Shown: in pieces, positions 48,319 to 60,344 of the stretch
Numbering within the stretch: position 1 is the stretch's first letter
How the letters are laid out: each line of letters starts with the position of its first letter
Assembly: GCA_963576565.1 (NCBI GenBank)
Contig: OY755038.1
Coordinates: forward strand, 63,343,622 to 63,407,621
Length of the DNA: 64,000 bases
DNA from: Aspidapion aeneum
Taxonomy: Eukaryota; Arthropoda; Insecta; Coleoptera; Brentidae
Direction: 5' to 3'
Translations under genes and position numbers: made by a program
Notes under the pieces: model-generated
Database searches by the model: none
Seen by the model: the letters and a program-made list of their open reading frames with translations, nothing else
What the model was told of the DNA's origin: nothing

Positions 48319-49671
48319 TCTAATAATAAAGTTTTTGCATTTTTGCCACTAGTAGTGCTTGACCACAATTATTTATAGCGTGTTTTTTTGGGCACTCGGA
48401 CAAAGATATAGCCCTGGCTCGGACCAATAAATGAATTATAGTTTTTTTTAAAGTTATTTGTTTACAAAATGCATTTTTCAATACCGTTTACGATTATATT
48501 ATGTATGAGTACCCATATATGTATAAAAAAATGGAGAAAAATAAAACAAAATAGATGGATATCGATAACCGCTCTCGCGAGCCCTATGAGTTTTATCTTA
48601 TCTCCTTTAAAAGCGATAACAGCTTTTACGATTCCCATAAATCAATAGATATTTGCTTAATGTTTTATTTAAAATTGGAAAATTACATTTTTACGAAATC
48701 TTTGCGGAATTTTTGCTATAAGAGTCATTCAGTGACGGCTCTCGGCTTTAAAAAGTAGTTAAGTGCTACTGAAGCAAAATAAATTTTGCTAGTACTAAAA
48801 TATATATATATCATATTTAAGGAAAACTTGGACATTTAAGAGTAATTAACAAATTCTTTACAAGTTACCTGGAAAGTAATAAAACTTGTTCTGTAACGAA
48901 ATAACTATAAAAAAAATGAAAACCAATGCCTTTGATAAAAAAATCTGAAATCCAAATTTTTGATCTCCTGTATGCAAATTCAGAATCAACTTAAAAATAT
49001 TTAAAACACATGTTTGAGTCCAGGGGATCAAAAACTATAAAAATACCAAAAATAACGAAAATCCGTGATATACGAGCAACAACTCTGTATGGTTTTCAAA
49101 AGAATAACCTTGATGGTATATTCTAAAAGCCGCTATTGACCAAATCTTGCTATTTATCAATATATTATAAATTGTTTTAACAGCTAAGCGTATGCGTTTC
49201 ATATTGATTCATATAGGTAGTATTGTTAAAATTTAACCTAACATAATAATAACGTCAGAAAACCTCTACGGAAATAACACAGACAGAGAAAGAAATATCT
49301 CTAAAAATTGGTTTTAGCTGTGAAACTAGAGTGTGCGTAAGAGAGGAAAATCTAATTTGTCCAGCTCTGGGGAAACACAAACCAAATATATCCTGGGCCT
49401 ATAATTTAAATTTTCTCAAAAGCATTTTGTTTCTCCATTTTTCGTCTGATTTTGCCGATAAAGAAATGCTTCCAAATTCGATTCCAAATAACATGGTTTA
49501 TCCTCGACATCGCATCAGATGATATCGAGAGGAAGTAATGCAAAATACGTGTGCATGTTTAAGAGAAAATAATGATGTCAAGGATTCTACAATACTAAAT
49601 TGGAGTTCTTATCAATCAAAAATCAGTATTTAACAAAAACTTGTAGTTTTTGGTATTTTTAAAGCGTTAAA
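48319..49671. other. No supported gene
   Basis: AT-rich sequence. Frames at 48555-48758 and 49331-49522 (67 and 63 codons) have no recognisable motif. Confidence 0.4.
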
Positions 49672-49684
49672 TAAATTTAAAGTT

Positions 49685-50174
49685 CATTCATTCATTCATA
49701 TTTTGGTTTGGTTGGCCTATGCATTAAAGGCCATCTAGCCACAGTCTGCAACTTAATACTCTGATTTCTGATTTGGACAATCACAATACACTCACATTCA
49801 TACACATATAGACCCCCATGGTAGGCAATTTTCTTTTCTCATGGAGGATTTAATTTTGCCATGGAGGATTTAATTTTGCCTGATGCTCTTTGTCGAACAC
49901 AGGGGTCTTTATCGTGCTAGCGCCATCTACGCTCTTAACACGGGACCACCGGCTTAACGTGACTTCCGAACCACGGTCTTGAATTCATCATCAACTTTGC
50001 CTACTTCGTTGATGCCCAAACTTCGCCCAAGACAGGCTTTACCCCTACTTCCGGTAAATCTGTATTCACAAATGGAGAGTAGGTTGGAGTTTGTAGTGGC
50101 AGGTGTGGTGGTCGAACCACACACCCTCTGATTGGCAATCGGACACCTCGCCCACTGAACCAATCAGGGCCACT
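49685..50174 (-). mobile_element. tRNA-derived SINE with 13-bp target duplication
   Basis: Read on the minus strand, the head begins AGTGGCCCTGATTGG. It has an A-box-like TGGTTCAGTGGG (50151-50162) and a good B-box GGTTCGACCACC (50107-50118), about 32 bp apart, the layout of an RNA polymerase III promoter in a tRNA-like head. The body contains a 21-bp tandem duplication (CATGGAGGATTTAATTTTGCC on the plus strand, near 49838 and 49859). The 3' end is a short (AATG)n tail (49685-49699). A perfect 13-bp duplication TAAATTTAAAGTT flanks it (49672-49684 and 50175-50187). It would depend on a partner LINE for movement. Confidence 0.87.
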
Positions 50175-50187
50175 TAAATTTAAAGTT

Positions 50188-51140
50188 TTGTTTAAAAGTG
50201 CTGATTTTTAAGTATAATATAACCTCACAAACGTTCTTATTTTCATGATTTTGCGGCAGCGGCTTACGAGGTGATGCACCGAACATGGTAAACCAGTTGA
50301 AGGAGAATAACCGCATGTACAGCTAATTTAAAAAAAAAAAAAAACTCCTTAAAGTAATTTTTCGAAAATTTGAGCAGTGTACACCATGTCAGCTTTATGA
50401 GAACCTCAGTATTTTAACAATATCGCAACTGTTAATGCCAAGAAAAAAAATAATAACATTATCAACAGTTACATAAGAATAAATATATAAACATAGTATT
50501 TAATCCTAAAATGGCTTTATATACGACCTAAGAACTAAAAATCAAAATTGTTACTAAGTCGGAAAATGGTTGGGGCTTACCAGCAGTAGCCCAATCAATA
50601 TTCTACAAATAAAAGATGGATAAAAGAAAAATTACTCGAATGGAAACAACAACAACAACGTATTGGACGTCATAAGACTACTGTAAAATGTAAATGTCAA
50701 CCCGATATAATATATATACACTGCTTAAAATAAAAAACCAGTTTTTCCAATCGTATCAGATTTTTTTGAAATCAGCGGTACTTTGGCACATTTTCAAAGT
50801 TTAAAAGAGTTATGTCAATCCTTAAAGGATTCCTTTAAAACAAAGTGCCGTTTTATAACTGTAAGTGAACTGGCGTCTTAGAGATAAATTTTGTCTGTTG
50901 ATAATTTTATAAGCTAATTGTAGAGTGGAAAGGCTAATTGATCTAAGTGCCAAAAAGCGTTTTTGTGGGAAACTAAAAAAATCTGTACAATACATGCACG
51001 CGGACTTACGGATGACGTGATTTTAAACTTGTTTGTTAGGGCATAAGGTGGGGAAATTGCACTTAGTTCTTATAGCCCCGTATTGGCCTTGACACATTCA
51101 TCATTTTGGGTGGAAAATCTAAAATTTGTATATTTTAGCA
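50188..51140. other. No supported gene
   Basis: AT-rich sequence. AATTGTAGAGTGG near 50917 recurs in inverted form near 52864, which may extend the inverted repeat flanking the RTE fragment. Confidence 0.4.
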
Positions 51141-52870
51141 CTTAGATCATTTAGCCTGGCCACTTGGGTCGAAAAAGGCCTGAAAATTTTTTTTTTTGAA
51201 AATTGATTTGTCATAGTTAAAAAAAGTTGTGTAACGGGTGAAAAATGCTAACGTATATTTTTTTAAATTTTTAAAAGTATTTCTAGCCGCGCCCCTGGGG
51301 GGTAAAATGGGCAGTTTTTTAAAATTTTTAATTAATAGCCAAACCGATCACAGATACACAGATTTAATAGCCAATATATATAGCGAAGCAACAATATCAA
51401 TCAAAATCCACGAAGGGACCAAGCCAATCCGCATAAGAAGAGGTAGAGGTGTCAGACAGGGTGATACGACTATTGAACCAGGCCCTAGAAGATGTTTTTA
51501 AAAACTTAGATTGGGAAGAAATGGGCACCAAAGTAAACGGACAATACTTAAACCAACCAGATATGCTAATGATATCGCCTTAATAACAGATAAGAAAGAA
51601 GAACTGATAAAAATGCTGGAAGAACTGGATACAGCAGCTAAAAATATAGGCTTGAGTATGAACTACACTAAAACTAAAATCATAACAAACACAGATGAAA
51701 ATATCACGATCAGAATAAACCAGGAGAAAATAGAACAAGTAGAGGAATACCTGGGACAAATTATTAAACTAAAAAAAGAAAACCAAACAGCTGAAATCAA
51801 GAGACGTGCAAGATTGGCCTGGGCAGCATTCGGTAAATTAAGCTACATATTAAAAAATAAAAAATATCCTCAGTAACTCAAAACGAAACCTATGGATCCC
51901 AGACCTGGACAGAAACAAAATCAAACATGGATAAGGTAACAAAAAAAATCAAACATGAATGGAAAGACAAATGTTACATTTAAAGCTAATAGATAGAAAA
52001 AAGAATGAATGGATGAGAAATGAAACAAAAGTAAGGTATGTCAGAGGAGAAGTAGCAAAATTAAAATGGAAATTTGCCAGTCATAATATCGACAGAAAGA
52101 CGATCGATGAAACAAATGTATTGTAAACTTGAGACCTTGGGAAAATAAAAGAAGTAGGGGAAGGCCACAAAAGAGATGAGCGGACAATTTGAAGAAACAT
52201 GCGGGAGCTAGATGGATGAACACGGCGACAGACAGGGAAGAGTGGAAGATATTGGGGGAGGCCTATATCCAAAGATGGATCGAAGAAGGCTAAATAGATA
52301 GATAGATAGAAGAGTATGCAGGGCAGGGAAGAAGGGAGGAGGTGGGGGCTCGATATACAGTCAGTGGTGTAAATGGAAAAAAGTTTCGGGGGGGCCGAGA
52401 CAGTTTCGGGGGGGCCCGAGACCTCATGACGCCGTATTTTATGCTATTTTACCTTATACAGGCCACTGTATACAGTTACCTCCATGCGGTTAGTTCTGGG
52501 TTGAAAAAGCGATGAATAAATTTTTTATATCCATTAATAATGATTATATTATATCATCTCTTTTCCAAGCGAAAAACTGTATACGTATTTAGGGGAAAGT
52601 GCTTAGGGGCACGGTCAAATATTATAATAATTGTGATTTTTTTTTAGTGTTCGTGTTCCTTAGACACATAAGATACGTTTTATAGCTATTACAGCCCCTT
52701 ACTTTAAAATTGAAATTTTGAAATATTTGGGGGGTGGGGGGCGCGGCCCAATTTATTATTTTTTAGGACAACAAAAAATCATTTATTTTCTTGGCGGATT
52801 TTACATATTTTTAGAACTATGACAAAATCAATTTCAAATTTTTTTTTTCGACCCAACTTTGGCCACTCTA
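51141..52870. repeat. Inverted copies of an unknown repeat flanking an RTE fragment
   Basis: The left arm 51141-51312 (TGGCCACTTGGGTCGAAAAA, TTGATTTGTCATAGTT, GCCGCGCCCC) aligns with the reverse complement of 52722-52870 (same blocks in order). The arms are diverged and the RTE fragment lies between them. Whether this is one element with long inverted repeats or two independent insertions is undecided. Confidence 0.5.
51330..52311 (+). pseudogene. RTE-clade LINE RT, 3' fragment
   Basis: Fragments in shifting frames give the RT fingers-to-palm part (LIANIYSEATISIKIHEGTK, GVRQGD), then ALEDVFKNLDWEE and PRYANDIALITDKKEEL, the palm motif in which the catalytic YADD has become YAND (51562-51573). 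ITIRINQEKIEQVEEYLGQI and the C-terminal WMNTATDREEWKILGEAYIQ follow, ending RWIEEG and a stop. This C-terminus is typical of RTE-clade elements, and the (ATAG)n run directly after it (52294-52311) fits their short-repeat tails. The endonuclease and the N-terminal part of the RT are missing, so the copy is 5'-truncated and decayed. Confidence 0.78.
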
Positions 52871-55737
52871 CAATTGAGTAAGGAATAATTCCAAAATACA
52901 GCATACCAAAAATATTTTTTAACGATTTTGGTAGAGTTTTTGCATTTCCATAAATATAAAATAAGTTTTATAGTTTTTAACATTCTTTCGTAGCACTAGT
53001 TGTTTTAATTTAAAGTCGTATTTTTAAGGTTAATTATGGTCGTATCATTTAAAAATTGTTTACCACCTTCTAATTGATTTTTTTTTTAAGAAATTAAAAA
53101 AAATTAAAACTAGCAATATCTAATGTAATATTCTTGCTACGTTTCTGTTCTGGCTGCGAAAGTTTTTTGTAGCTTCTACTAAAATGATTTTTTTTCATAT
53201 GTTATACTGAGTGTTCCAAATTAATTCCTTAATTTAAAATTCACTAGTGCGTGAGACAAGGAATATGATTTAAGTGTGCAAGTCAGAGAAAACAAAAGGC
53301 ATACATCCAATGAATGAATGGCTATCATTTTCATGTACTCTGAAACTGTATACACTGTCTCTCGCACTGGAACTTCTCGATGCAAAAATTGAAGTGCAAC
53401 TGTTTGTTTGCCGGTTTTTTTTTAGATTAATATTATTCTTTACGTAGACTTCATGCAATTTAAAACTTATAAATAGACACAATTTTGTGTTAGTTTACTT
53501 TGCAGCACCTGTCAATCTAAAATTCGCGCAATCTCTAAAAACTGAATTTTTCGGTATAGCGTATTCCTCACTTGTGCACCTTTTTGCACATAGCATGGTT
53601 TTCAAGTAAAGGCCTGTGATATTGTTTTAGACAACAAACTTGTTGTTGCAAACGATGCGCATTTTATAGTATATTACACAACAAGAGAAGAAAGTGACAA
53701 GTGAATGTTGTGAGACAACACGCGAGTGTAAACATTTACTTTCTATCGAGTTGTGTAGGCTATTTTTCCTATACTATTGACCTATACTTATTTTTGTAAA
53801 AACTGGTCTCTTATTTAGCACAAATCAAATAAAACGCATGTGTGGAAAGCTCGGTGGAAAGGTACTTTGCAACAAATATGCGGAAAACTATGGTGAAAGT
53901 TAACGTCAATGTAAATTATTTTTTATACGACTGTCTTGTAAAAGGGGGTTTTGCGCACGGAGAACACGATCTGAAAATGGCATTTTGCGCACGCTGTGTG
54001 CAAAACGTCTTGCACACGCTTATGTCATTTTTGCGCACGCCTATGTCATTTCTGCATACGGGTCTCCCGTCATTGTGATTTTTGTTGTTGTCACCCATCA
54101 ACATAAGTTGGCTTAGTTCCGTAGCAACCGTCACTGCTCGTATGTTTTGTTGATTAGATACGTCAAAAAATTGTTGAATTTTTAAAGTTTTGTTGTAAAA
54201 GTGTCGGAAATAAAAACAAGTTAAATTAAAATTTGATTTTTCTTTCTTTATTAGCAGTAGTATAAAAAATATTGTAAAAAACTCGTTTGAAAACCTCTTT
54301 GCACACTCCCTCGACTTGTAGAACTCGCATTCGGCTCGGTCTACCAAACTGTCTCGATCGTGTGCAAAGAGTCGTTTTCAAACCTTGTTGTTTAAATAAC
54401 TATTATAAATGTACGGAAAAGTACTTTTCGACTCATGTGCGAAAAACTTTCTGCACACGGGTGAAATTTAAGGTTTTCTGACAATGAAAAATCGTGTGAA
54501 ATCCATCATTTTCATATGTGGTCGCAGGAAAAAATTATTTTATTCCTTCAAAAATCGAAAGCGGCCAAAATTACTGCTAATCTTGTTAAGTACTGTTTTT
54601 GTTTATTTGTGTTTTTGCCAGTTTTTTTATTAAATTAGGTTGTAAACTTCTAGATCTAAAAGTTTAGATTTTGGTTGAACTTACTTTTTCCCTTGGATGC
54701 AATAGTTTTTAATATTTATATAACCTGTTTGTAAATACCTAGCAACATCAGTAATCTTTTTCCATGGTAGCAATGACATTACACCCACACAAGACTAAAA
54801 AAAAATAATAATTTTATTTAAAAACGCTGCGATATTTAAACCTCCAAACGTCACTAATAGACGTCCAATAAAAACGGAGTAAGCCAGTGTCAGCTGTCCG
54901 CTATATTTAATATGTTAATTATTTAGACAAATAAGCGATTATTAAACCGATTTTCAATTATATTGGTAGATGTGTTACCGAAAAAGGACTCCAATATATT
55001 TTGCGCTTTTTTTAATATTTAAATATTGATACGTATTTAATACGGTAATGCATTAACAGAGGCAGTTGTAAGCTATTTATGTATTATTTAGCTTTAAAAA
55101 ATGCATATAATTTTGAGACTATTTTGAATGCAAATACTATGACGACTAGATTTCTAAAAAAAATTACATATTCTTTGATATGTTTTATATGGTTTTTATT
55201 TTTTTTTTAAGTTAGTTTGAAATCTTGTGAGTTTAAACTTACTCTCAGAAATGGTTAATATACTATATTGCACCTATCTTTGCAGTTAATTTAAACCCTT
55301 CGAAGTCAAGTCTATAGATTTATTACTTAGATCCTAGTCTAAGTGCTTAGTTTTAATACCTTAGTAAATACTGGTGTTATTGTTTAAATTGGTTCACGGT
55401 CTTAACACTTTTTCCATTAGAGTAAGGAAAGTCCGAGAATTTCTTTCTTTTTGAACAAAAATAACAAAAACCTACTATAATATAACTTAAGAGACCAGTC
55501 GTATAATTACGATTGAACTTCCTTACAGGTAAGTCGTTTAATCTTAAATTATACTTCCTGGTCCGTTCCTAATAGAACACCCTGTAGTTGTTTAAAGTAA
55601 TATTGCGATTTACGGTGGTTTTATATATAGGTATTTAAAAAACCTATATCTATAATATATGAACCTAAGAAATAAAGTAAAATACACTATTTTGTTAAAA
55701 TTATTTTATTTATTTATTATTATGATTATTTTTTATT
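52871..55737. other. No supported gene
   Basis: AT-rich stretch. A 24-bp imperfect tandem repeat (TTGCACACGCTTATGTCATT type, about 54010-54055) lies in a segment rich in GCGCACG words. ACACCCTGTAG near 55579 resembles a mariner-MITE end. The frames at 53842-54078 and 53916-54347 (opposite strands, overlapping) have no known domain. Confidence 0.4.
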
Positions 55738-55738
55738 A

Positions 55739-55820
<82 letters not shown>

Positions 55821-55912
55821 TTATTATTATTATTATTATTATTATGTTTATTTATTATTATTATTTTTATTTTATTTTATTTTATTTTTTTTATTATTTT
55901 TTTTTTGGTAAA
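55738..55912. repeat. Simple repeats: (TA)n, (TTA)n, TTTTA-rich
   Basis: An interrupted (TA)n run (about 55738-55820) passes into (TTA)n (about 55822-55865) and then TTTTA/T-rich sequence. It abuts the 3' end of the DIRS-like element. Confidence 0.9.
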
Positions 55913-55971
55913 TGTTAAGCAAATAAAGTTACAAACTTATATTGATAAAAATAATATAAACGAATAACTAA

Positions 55972-56860
55972 TTAATTTAATCCTAAAATATTTCTGGCAA
56001 AATCACACTGGTCTACAATCGGTCGATTATAATATTTAAAAAATATCTCAGACTTCTTAGACCAACCTGCTGTAGCTCTAATAGTTTCAATGCTAGTACC
56101 TGCTTTGAAAGCTGCTGAAGTAAAAGCATGGCTGGTTGTATGTGCCGTAAAGACTTTTGTATCAAGCCCGCTTCGTTTTAATGTATTCTTTACCCATCTT
56201 GATATTGTTTGCACTGAAGCAGGTCTATGCGGTTTTTTATATGTAATAAAAAGATTGGAGACTTGACCTCTAATTGTTTTAGTTCGTTCTAGATAACATA
56301 AAAGTGTTGAAGCTATACATAGTTTAGGTTTGTCTGGGAAAAACGGTAATACAAGTTTAGGTTGCTCTTTTGAAGGCTTAGAAGTTTTTAAAATATCAAA
56401 AATCAAAATTTCAATTCTAATGTCTAGATTAACAATATTATTTATTTTTATTTTTGATAACGTTTGAAGTCTATGTCCAGTACAAAGTGCCATTAATGTC
56501 ACTAATTTAAAACTCAAATCATCTAAAGCTAATGTATCCAAAGGAAGAAACTTCCCTACATAATTTAAAACTATTGAAGTATCCCAGGTTGTTTTGTATT
56601 TGGGAAACACTGGTCTAAGTCTAAAAACGCCTTTTAAAAATCTATTCATAATTTTTTCTTTAACTTTAGTGATTATAATAAAATTAATAGCAGAACTATG
56701 GGTATTTAAGGTTGAGTAGCTTACGCCACTATGGTATTGTTCATTTCAAAATTGCACAAAATTATTTGAAGATGGCTTAAATAAGTCTATTTTATCATTT
56801 TTACAAAAAAAAAAACACCATTTTTTATATGCTGTGTTATACTGTTTTGTGGTGTTTTTA
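55972..56860 (-). pseudogene. DIRS tyrosine recombinase
   Basis: The N-terminal part (in frame, one stop) reads YHSGVSYSTLNTHSSAINFI, the core-binding helical domain. The open part from 56649 has the first catalytic arginine in LCTGHRLQTLSKI, then KVFTAHTTSHAFTSAAFKAG, where the family's HxxR is normally AHSTRHASTSAA. The second arginine is replaced by serine here. TAGWSKKSEIFFKYYNRPI contains the conserved tryptophan and the nucleophile tyrosine. The protein would recombine element DNA circles into the genome, but loss of the second arginine predicts an inactive enzyme. It ends at NILGLN. Confidence 0.85.
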
Positions 56861-56879
56861 CTTATTGAAGAGTTTAATA

Positions 56880-57290
56880 TTAAATAGGCATCACCTGTGA
56901 TGTTTCGTTGTAAAAAAAAATCCCTGATAACCTGGCTACCACCAGGGTAATCCTTTTCCAGAACGGATGACTGTTCCTGAAAGGAGAAGTTAATAGATCT
57001 TTATTAGGAAAGAAATAAATAGGTTTCGAGGTTTGAAGTCTTACAAAAATCGGAAACCAAGGTTGTGCTTCCCAATACGGAACCACTACCAAACCTTCCC
57101 CTTTCTCTGCAATTATTTTATTTAAAACTTTTGCTACTAATGTAAAAGGCGGAAAGGCATAAAAATTAATGTGTTTCCAACTAACTGTAAAAGCATCAAT
57201 TGCAATAGAATCTGGATCCCTTTTCCACGAAATATAGCTATTACATTTGTTGTTTATTTTTGTTGCAAATAAATCAATTTCTGGATTACC
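56880..57290 (-). pseudogene. DIRS RNase H C-terminus / methylase-like region
   Basis: After a frameshift near 57290 the reading continues GNPEIDLFATKINNKCNSYI, SWKRDPDSIAIDAFTVSWKH, INFYAFPPFTLVAKVLNKII and GLVVVPYWEAQPWFPIFVRL, ending at 56880. DIRS polyproteins have this segment between RNase H and the recombinase. The FAFPPF-type motif resembles the PPF/PPY motif of adenine methylases, which is why the region is often called methylase-like. Activity is unproven for the family and unlikely in this broken copy. Confidence 0.7.
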
Positions 57291-58848
57291 AAAACATAAA
57301 ATAATTTTTGGAACGCATGATCATTTAAATTATATTCAGTTTCTATATATTTAGATCTTGACTCAAAATCTGCTTCGAAATTATTTTTTGACTCAATATA
57401 AGTAGCAAAAATCCATAAATTTCTGGTTTCACACCATTGCCAAATTTCCCTAGTAAGTCTAGAAAGTTTTTTGTGTCTTATGCCACCCATACGGTTTATA
57501 TATGCAATTGCAGTACTGTTATCTACTTTTAACAGTATTGCACAATTCGTACTATCTTGGACAAAACATTTAAGACCAATAAATATAGCTAACAGTTCGA
57601 AATAATTAATATGGTAATTTAATTCCTGGCTATTCCAAAAACCGTGTGTTTTTTCTCCATTACAATATAGACCCCAACCAGTATTTGATACATTCGAGTA
57701 TATTTCGTATTTATATTTTTCAATTTTTATAATATTTTTCCCAAGAGGAATTTGGTATAACCACCATTGTAATTCATGAATTATCATTTTATTTATAAAT
57801 AATTTCCCTTCGTAATCCCCACTATTATTTTTTAGTGCAAGATATTTCTGCCTCTCTAAAATTTTGGTATACAACCAACCATATTTAACAGCAGGGCAAA
57901 AAGAAATTAACTGACCTATTAATTTTGCAAAGGTTCCGATTTTACATGACTTTAATTTCAAAAACGAATTAATGGTTTCTAAAGCTTTAATTCTTTTTGG
58001 TAACGGCAATCTCATAATCATTTTCTGACTATCAAATAAAAAACCTAAATATTTACAACTTCTCGCAGGCATCAAATTACTCTTTTCATAATTTATAATA
58101 AATCCAAGTGACTCTAACAGGGAAACAGTAGTATTTATATTTTCTACACACTCCTGCCTAGTTGATCCTAGCAGTAAAAAATCATCGAGATAATTTATGG
58201 ACATAAAGCCTTTCGATCTTAAATATTTCGTAAGTGGTTTAATGATTTTTGTGAACAAGAAAGGGGCCGTATTTAAACCAAATGGGACACATCGAAATTC
58301 GTACAGAATCCCCTCAAAAATGAATCTTAAATATTTTCTATGTTTTTTATTTACTGGAATAAGAAAGTAAGCATCTTTGAGGTCAATTGTAGCCATATAA
58401 ACATTTGGAAATATGATATTTTTAACAGATCTGTAGTCTTCTAATTTGAAATGTGGCGGTGATATATACGTATTCAAAGCTTTTAGATTCAAAATGAATC
58501 GAAATTTATTATTGGGCTTTGACACTAAAAAATAGGGTGAGATAAATTGTCCCTTTTTTGATTTACATTCTTGGATAGCGTTTACTGTTAACAAATGCTG
58601 AATACTTTCTTTTATCTTATTAATTTCTAGGTTAGTTAATTGTTTTGGTTTGGAAACTTTCTTTGTATGGGAATAGAATTAAAAGGTATATGATATCCTT
58701 TAACACACTGTAAAATGAATGAATCATTAGTAATTTTTTCCCAACTACTAGAAAATTTCCCAAGCCTTCCAGCATATTTCTTTGTTATCTCTAAGGATTG
58801 AAGGGGCGTTGACGAGCTTGATAGTAGGACCCCCTCTGCTGATTCCAC
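57254..58848 (-). pseudogene. DIRS reverse transcriptase and RNase H
   Basis: The start (AGRLGKFSSSWEKITNDSFI, KGYHIPF) overlaps the gag end. A frameshift near 58640 leads into QLTNLEINKIKESIQHLL and the 446-codon open part. RT motifs are GQFISPYFLVSKPNNKFRFI, MATIDLKDAYFLIPV, RCVPFGLNTAPFLFT and the catalytic YLDD (58181-58192). RNase H follows (YSNVSNTGWGLYC, in which the usual catalytic aspartate before SNTGWG is valine or asparagine; LLKVDNSTAIAYINRMGG). The polymerase palm looks intact; RNase H probably does not. Confidence 0.85.
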
Positions 58849-59691
58849 TGTGGACGGTCTTGCCCCCTTCCCTGATTTTTGGGATTCTTGTAGCTCTGGC
58901 CTTTCTTGAACCGAGCTTTGGTGAAAGGGCGCCTCCAGTTTAAATCATTGCGAAACTGTTTTCTACGCAAGAAATCCGCAGGCTTAGATGAAGCTTTCAA
59001 TTCCATGCTTAACTTTTTAATGATTGTCGCTGATTTACATTTTTCCGCGAAATCCGTTCCAAACAATACAGAATCTGAGTGGCATTCTTTTGCAACTGTC
59101 TGCATCGATACATTTAGTCTGGGGTAAATTTGGTGTTTGCGATGCTGAGTTAATAAGAAATGCACCTAATTAAAGTATTTTGCAGAGTCAATAAGGCCGG
59201 GCAAAATATCGTCTTTGATGTTTGACAGGTCATTAATTAATATTTTGTTTAATGAGGTGCCCATGCTGCTAAACCAAGGCCCACCTCATTCTGAATATGA
59301 GAAAATATTGAATTTTTGGTACTATCGGTAGCATAAGTAACGGCTGAATTTCTGGATTTATTTTTGGGGCATTTAAAAGAAAAAAATCTTTAGGTACCGT
59401 CCATTTTTTCTTTAATTCTTGTTTAATTTCGGTATTCAATCCTTCAGTTAAATAACTAGACCACCTTAAAACAAGGTCTTTATTTAAAGATATTCCGTTA
59501 GGCTTGTCTTGTTCCGGATTAATACCTAAAAGACCAGCATATTCAGAAAATTGAACCCCAGTCTTATTGGTTGAACCCTCATTGTCTGAGTCTGAAGATG
59601 ATGATATAATACGACGCCTCTTTCTCCCTACTTGAGGTGAAGAACTTGCGGAGGTGTCCGATTCACTTTCGCTTGTAAACAATGTTGTTAT
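58791..59691 (-). pseudogene. DIRS gag
   Basis: The N-terminal part (59269-59682) is serine/aspartate-rich with a basic patch GRKRRRII, then LLGINPEQDKPNG and VPKDFFLLNAPKINPEIQPL, which match DIRS gag proteins. It frameshifts near 59275 into LGLAAMGTSLNKILINDLSN, meets a stop near 59165, and continues to a basic, glycine/glutamine-rich tail (NPKNQGRGQDRPQWNQQRGS) ending at 58791. No ATG is in frame at the N-terminus (an in-frame stop lies just upstream of 59682), so the original start has been lost or lies elsewhere. Confidence 0.75.
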
Positions 59692-60327
59692 TCATTTCTA
59701 ACTCAGCAAAGTTTATTTAAGATTAAATAAAAAATGTGAGTTAAAATATGCGTATCGATATTATCACAAGAGCAGCGGTTGACACATGATACATTTACTG
59801 AAAACCAAAGCAACGCCGACATAAATGTGTCAGCAAATTTTTCTTGAATGTGTATAAACTTTTGGGTTTCGCATTGTTACTGCAATTTTCTTTAGCTTTA
59901 TTTTATTTATAATTTATCTATTTCGCCTCAAAAATAATCAGCCATACAAATTCAAATTGTGGCACCTTGCGCCGTCGAAACAACGCGGGTGCTAAGGACA
60001 TGCGCAAAAGGCGCATGAGATGAGATTCTGTCAAGCGAACAAACACGTGAACTCGTGAAAAATCATTACCTTCTTTCGAAGACTAATTTTCTTTCGAAAA
60101 TTAACTATTAAACATAAAAACCTTAGTTATTAAGTGCTACCATCCTCAATCCAAAGACTGAACGTGAGACTACTTCGAGAGCGGGCCCGCAAGCAGAGAA
60201 ATATCCATCAAAAGGTAGGTGCCATTTTTTCTATTGCTTTTGTATGGTTGCGCGATCAAGAAATATTAAATAAGAAAATTACACCTAAAGAAAGTTACAG
60301 TCCATTCACCCTATCCATTACATTTTA
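59692..60327. other. Probable DIRS flank and BEL copy 3 LTR, boundaries unclear
   Basis: If the primer-binding site at 60328 is right, the 5' LTR of the third BEL element ends at about 60322 (ATTACA). Its left edge cannot be fixed because the partner LTR lies outside the window. The open frame 60134-60349 has no motif and probably lies within the LTR. Confidence 0.4.
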
Positions 60328-60344
60328 TGGACCTCCGAGCCGCA
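60328..60344 (+). other. Putative primer-binding site, BEL element 3
   Basis: TGGACCTCCGAGCCGCA follows a CA-ended block by five bases. It aligns in position and partly in sequence with the site after the LTR of BEL copy 2. Confidence 0.5.

Larger units (their letters stand above)
55972..59691 (-). mobile_element. DIRS-like tyrosine-recombinase retrotransposon (decayed)
   Basis: On the minus strand the order is gag (58791-59691), RT with RNase H (57254-58848), a methylase-like segment (56880-57290) and tyrosine recombinase (55972-56860). That order is characteristic of DIRS elements, which integrate by a recombinase and so make no target duplication. Each frame has at least one stop or frameshift. 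The expected terminal and internal complementary repeats were not found by eye; the true ends may extend into 55.9 kb and 59.7-60.1 kb. Confidence 0.85.

Noticed and set aside
47897..48368. Overlapping frames of 118 and 145 codons on opposite strands
   Set aside because: No transposase or other motif; they lie in a 563-bp non-autonomous hAT-like element and one crosses its boundary.
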